A stretch of DNA of 64,000 nt. It comes from Gordionus sp. m RMFG-2023 (taxonomy: Eukaryota > Nematomorpha > Gordioida > Chordodea > Parachordodidae). Shown here one piece after another: positions 60,901-64,000 of the stretch. The position numbers and the translations under genes were made by a program. Positions within the stretch are counted from its first letter, which is position 1, and every line of letters begins with the position of its first letter. The notes under the pieces were generated by a model that was given only the letters and a program-made list of their open reading frames with translations, made no database searches and was not told the origin of the DNA. The stretch covers positions 8,253,985 through 8,317,984 of the forward strand of contig NC_088776.1 in assembly GCF_954871325.1 (NCBI RefSeq). The letters run 5' to 3'.

Positions 60901-63540
60901 CAACTAAATATCAAAATTAAGCGGAAATAGGACACGGCCTTTGATTTTTTTTTTATAGCATCTGAAAATTTAAGGCAAAAATATTATATGCATTTATAAA
61001 TTAGCTCAATTACATGCTTATACATTTTTATATATTTTTAAAAAGATGAATCCATCCACGAGAACGATTCAAATTCTCAGTCGACATCGAGGGAGAAATG
61101 GAGTGACGATGAAGCAAAATGTAAATCGGTCGATACAACGGTAACACCTGATTTTGTTAGAAACGAAATTGCAAAGGAATATAAATGCAAAGCTATAAAT
61201 ATATCAATGCCCAATGATGCTCACGATAAGGTGTCAATTTATCCTGAAAAGACGCAAAACTCAACTAACGACGACGTTTATGATAATAAAAATAACGAAC
61301 ATTTAATCACTACCGAAGTTGCTTCTATCGAATTAAATCCTGATAATGATGAAAAACCACCAGTTCCTAAAAATAACAAAGAAATCTCTCCCGAATCGAA
61401 AATATTTATAGATCCAAAAGAAATAAAAACCGAGAAACTCCTTAACAAATCAATTCAAAAACTACCAAACGAACCCAATACTATTGATATACCAAAGAAT
61501 CAATCAATTAGTCCTAAAACAGAAAAGAAGGATAAGAAAAAGCCTACCATTCGCACAAAAAGTGCTAGCCGGGATTTTAAAAGTCACTCGTCACATGAAA
61601 AAAATACGTCAATTAATAATATAAATGACTCGAAGAAGAAAACAACCTTGGTACCTAAAAATGGGAAAAACGATATTTCATCAAGGACAAAGGCAAAGCC
61701 TAAGAGAGATCATGATAATATCAATAAGACCCCAAAAATCGAATTCAGGACAACATTTCAAGACGAGAAACCATTTAAATTATCAGAGAGAAGTAAAATC
61801 CGTGATAAAATTAGCACTAAACCTCTTGATAAGATTTCGCTAAAACCGCTCCAGGCTAGCAATATAACAGCTTCCCGTATTCGACCATCGAATAGTTTTC
61901 ATGATTACAAGAAATACCGAGACACTAAAAGAAACCTGGATAGTAACAAAGTGCCATGGAACACTTCTAATTTAATCCGGGATGATTCTCATGTTACAAC
62001 AATTTATAAACCAAATTACGATTCCAGCAATTTGAAAGAGGTGTATAATAAATATGTAAAAACTCTATCGCTGTTCGATATAAAGCAGAAAATGACGACC
62101 GATCATTTAAACTTAAATTATCTACCAGAATGTATAGCGGTAAAATTGCAGACAGATAACCCCCCGGAGATTATAAAAAGGATGAATAATGTAACGAAAG
62201 ATATTAGACAAGATAAAGAGTCTAAAAAATTAGAAAATGCTAAAGAAGAGGTTTATTTGGTAAATAATAATACAAATCAGTCGGAAAACAAGAATTATAC
62301 AGAGAACCAAGAAGTTGATTTGCAGGAAGATAATAAACAAGCAGATGAGATTAAGGGCGATTTGCAGGACAGTTCTATAAATTGGAAAAATTCTGATATA
62401 ACTGGACAAAATAATACCAAATTTAATCAATCTTTTTCAAGGTCATACAATGAAAAAATTCTGGAAACAAATCTGGATAATGATATACAAATATCTAAAA
62501 ATGTTTCAGATAACAATTTGTCCAAATTAAATGATGAAAGCATGAATGATTCCACGGAATATAAAAGATCATACAAATTGTATTCCCCATTAGAAATGTG
62601 TCATTACAAATCGTTCAAAGATAAAATTACCAAGGATCACATCATAAGCTTGTTCAGAAAAATGAGCAATAATGTGTTCAAGAAATCCCCGGAAGAAGAA
62701 AGCTTAAAACTAAACAAATCATATGTGGGAGGAGACTCAGAGTCTCCAGATAATTTGGGACATGATCATATACCCACAAAAAAAAGTAGTTTACAATCAG
62801 AAAGCAAAAATCGTCAACATCAAAGCACAATTATTCAAAACATATTTGAAACTTGTAAGGGTAGAGCAAATGTTACAAACGATAATGTTATAGATAACGT
62901 AGATAATAATGATAACTTAGACAAGAGTCAATACAAAATGGCTTATGGACAGAAGAAACCTATAAAATCATGCGTTAGCGATGATAAAAATATTTGGGCG
63001 AATTTAAAAAACAAAATAATGTTAGATCATTTAACGGACTACGGCAATAAAGGGAATATGAATGATTACACCACTGAATATTTGAGAGAATATAAACCTT
63101 CTTATGAACATAAAACATACGTAGATACCTTAAAATCTAGTAAAACAGAGGGCCAAGATGTCTCCGATAAACAGAACACCCTCAAGCAAGATACTTCGTA
63201 TAAACCATCTCTAAATTGTAAGTTGATTAAAGCTAGAAATAACATGGATCATATCAATTCTAATTTTTCTAATTATAAAATTAGTGGTTACTATACTGAA
63301 TATAATAGATCTTTCAGTAATCCAAGATTAAATAAATTTGAGAAAGTCCCCACCCATACCATGTTGTCATATCATCAAATCAAACAAAATTCTCTTTTGG
63401 ACCATATAAAATTGATGTATTGCTGCGACGATCAGGATAAATTGAATCCTGTTACATCAAATGGAACATTGATTTCTAGTATTTCGAAATCGGAAAACAA
63501 TATAAATGATTATAAAAGAAGTTGCTATTTAAGACGTTAA
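57937..63540 (+). CDS. Disordered protein with six tyrosine/DH repeats, MDM1-like motifs
   Basis: Predicted exons 57937-58113, 60071-60647 and 61046-63540. Phases agree (0, then 1, where G plus AT rebuilds an Asp codon) and give 1,082 residues. The protein is low-complexity, rich in N, S, D and K, with no membrane segment or fold visible. An acidic S/T-rich part spans residues 60-252 and a basic KKDKKKPTIRTKSASR part lies near 410. A repeat is seen about six times: a tyrosine block such as TEYKRSYK, TEYLREYK or TEYNRSF, then 25-60 residues later a DHI/DHL block (LTDHI, TTDHL, TKDHI, MLDHL, MDHI, LLDHI). Copies lie at about residues 8-39, 584-602, 754-780, 879-910, 927-985 and 1000-1037. The first copy being in exon 1 supports the gene model. 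TEYKRSYK resembles the SEYxRxF repeats of MDM1, a centriolar microtubule-binding protein; that link is inference, and a lineage-specific protein is equally possible. Confidence 0.7.
58114..60070 (+). other. Intron 1 of the repeat-protein gene
   Basis: 1,957 bp between donor ttg|gttaaa and acceptor ttcaag|gcatct. The donor is weak and was chosen because it is the one in the right phase before the stop. It contains a P-family MITE relic at about 59,255-59,400 (ggcttgcataata, gagttagccgtttttaaaaa) and a C-rich relic at 59,705-59,735. Confidence 0.55.
60648..61045 (+). other. Intron 2 of the repeat-protein gene
   Basis: 398 bp, donor atgg|gtaatg and acceptor aaaaag|atgaat. Joining G to AT restores a codon and continues the open frame as DESIHENDSNSQ, so the call is strong. 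Confidence 0.8.
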
Positions 63541-64000
63541 CTTAATTCGGTTCTTATAAATTTGATAGTTTTTTTTTTTATATATTATAATCTCTTTAAA
63601 ATTCTATCTGAGTCTGTTTGATTGCTTGATGATAAATAGATTCGATCCTTTCAATAGAAATAAAGTACCTTTGAATACTCAAAACTGGTTATAATTCAAT
63701 TCATGATTAAAAAAAATCATTATTATTTGCCTCTTCGAACAAGTTATTAATAGTATAAAATACTTATTGAAATGTAAATTTTAAATTTTTAATAAATTTG
63801 AAATAATTATTTTTTGTGTCTTTTAATAATTAATTAAGTGCATTTATTTATGTTTCACACTAGAAAGTAGACGACGGCGATAAAGCATCAATTGCTTTTA
63901 ATATAATGTGGAGTTATTTTGCAATTCTTTTATTCTTTAAATCGAGAGTTACATAATATATTTAGTTATAGCACTTGATATAGAAAATTTAGGCTTGCCA
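63541..64000. other. 3' flank of the repeat-protein gene
   Basis: AT-rich, no further gene. AATAAA near 63,659 (gaaataaagta) is a plausible polyadenylation signal. Confidence 0.4.

Overview
The window is very AT-rich animal nuclear DNA, mostly non-coding and full of DNA transposon relics. Evidence for an animal: a class II DYRK kinase with its N-terminal accessory domain, two S-adenosylhomocysteine hydrolase (AHCY) genes of animal length with GT/GC-AG introns (some only 39-62 bp), and a long disordered protein with short tyrosine-rich repeats resembling those of the centriolar protein MDM1. The species cannot be named from sequence alone. No bacterial operon, CRISPR array or organelle gene is present, and no convincing tRNA or rRNA gene was found.

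Layout. 1-10,400 is gene-free and carries a TIR element (2,840-6,362) that hosts a broken Ty3/Gypsy-type LTR fossil (2,896-6,227), then a 1.77 kb hAT-type transposon with a TTF zinc finger (7,904-9,668). An intronless DYRK2/3/4-class kinase lies at 10,426-11,856. 12-18.5 kb holds non-autonomous elements. AHCY copy A (+, 18,569-33,588) and AHCY copy B (-, 40,633-49,485) face each other tail to tail. Each has nine exons; exons 2-9 have exactly the same lengths in both copies, and homologous intron sequence shows that genomic DNA was duplicated in inverted orientation. Near the midpoint is a 0.94 kb TIR element with inverted GC-rich minisatellite ends (36,683-37,625). 49.5-57.9 kb is repeats, including a ~1.1 kb foldback element (52,790-53,910). 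A three-exon gene for a predicted 1,082-residue repeat protein occupies 57,937-63,540.

Function. AHCY removes S-adenosylhomocysteine, the by-product inhibitor of methyltransferases. Copy B keeps the canonical residues and is the likely working enzyme. Copy A has an unbroken reading frame but changes at substrate-site positions (Glu156 to Gln, Asp134 to Val, human numbering), so it looks like a diverging or inactive paralogue. Repeats shared by both arms, against repeats found in only one, give a relative timeline for the duplication.

The points most worth a second look are the inverted AHCY pair with active-site change in one arm, the three-deep nest of transposons in intron 6 of copy A, the 39-45 bp introns with a GC donor in copy B, and the six-repeat protein at the right end.
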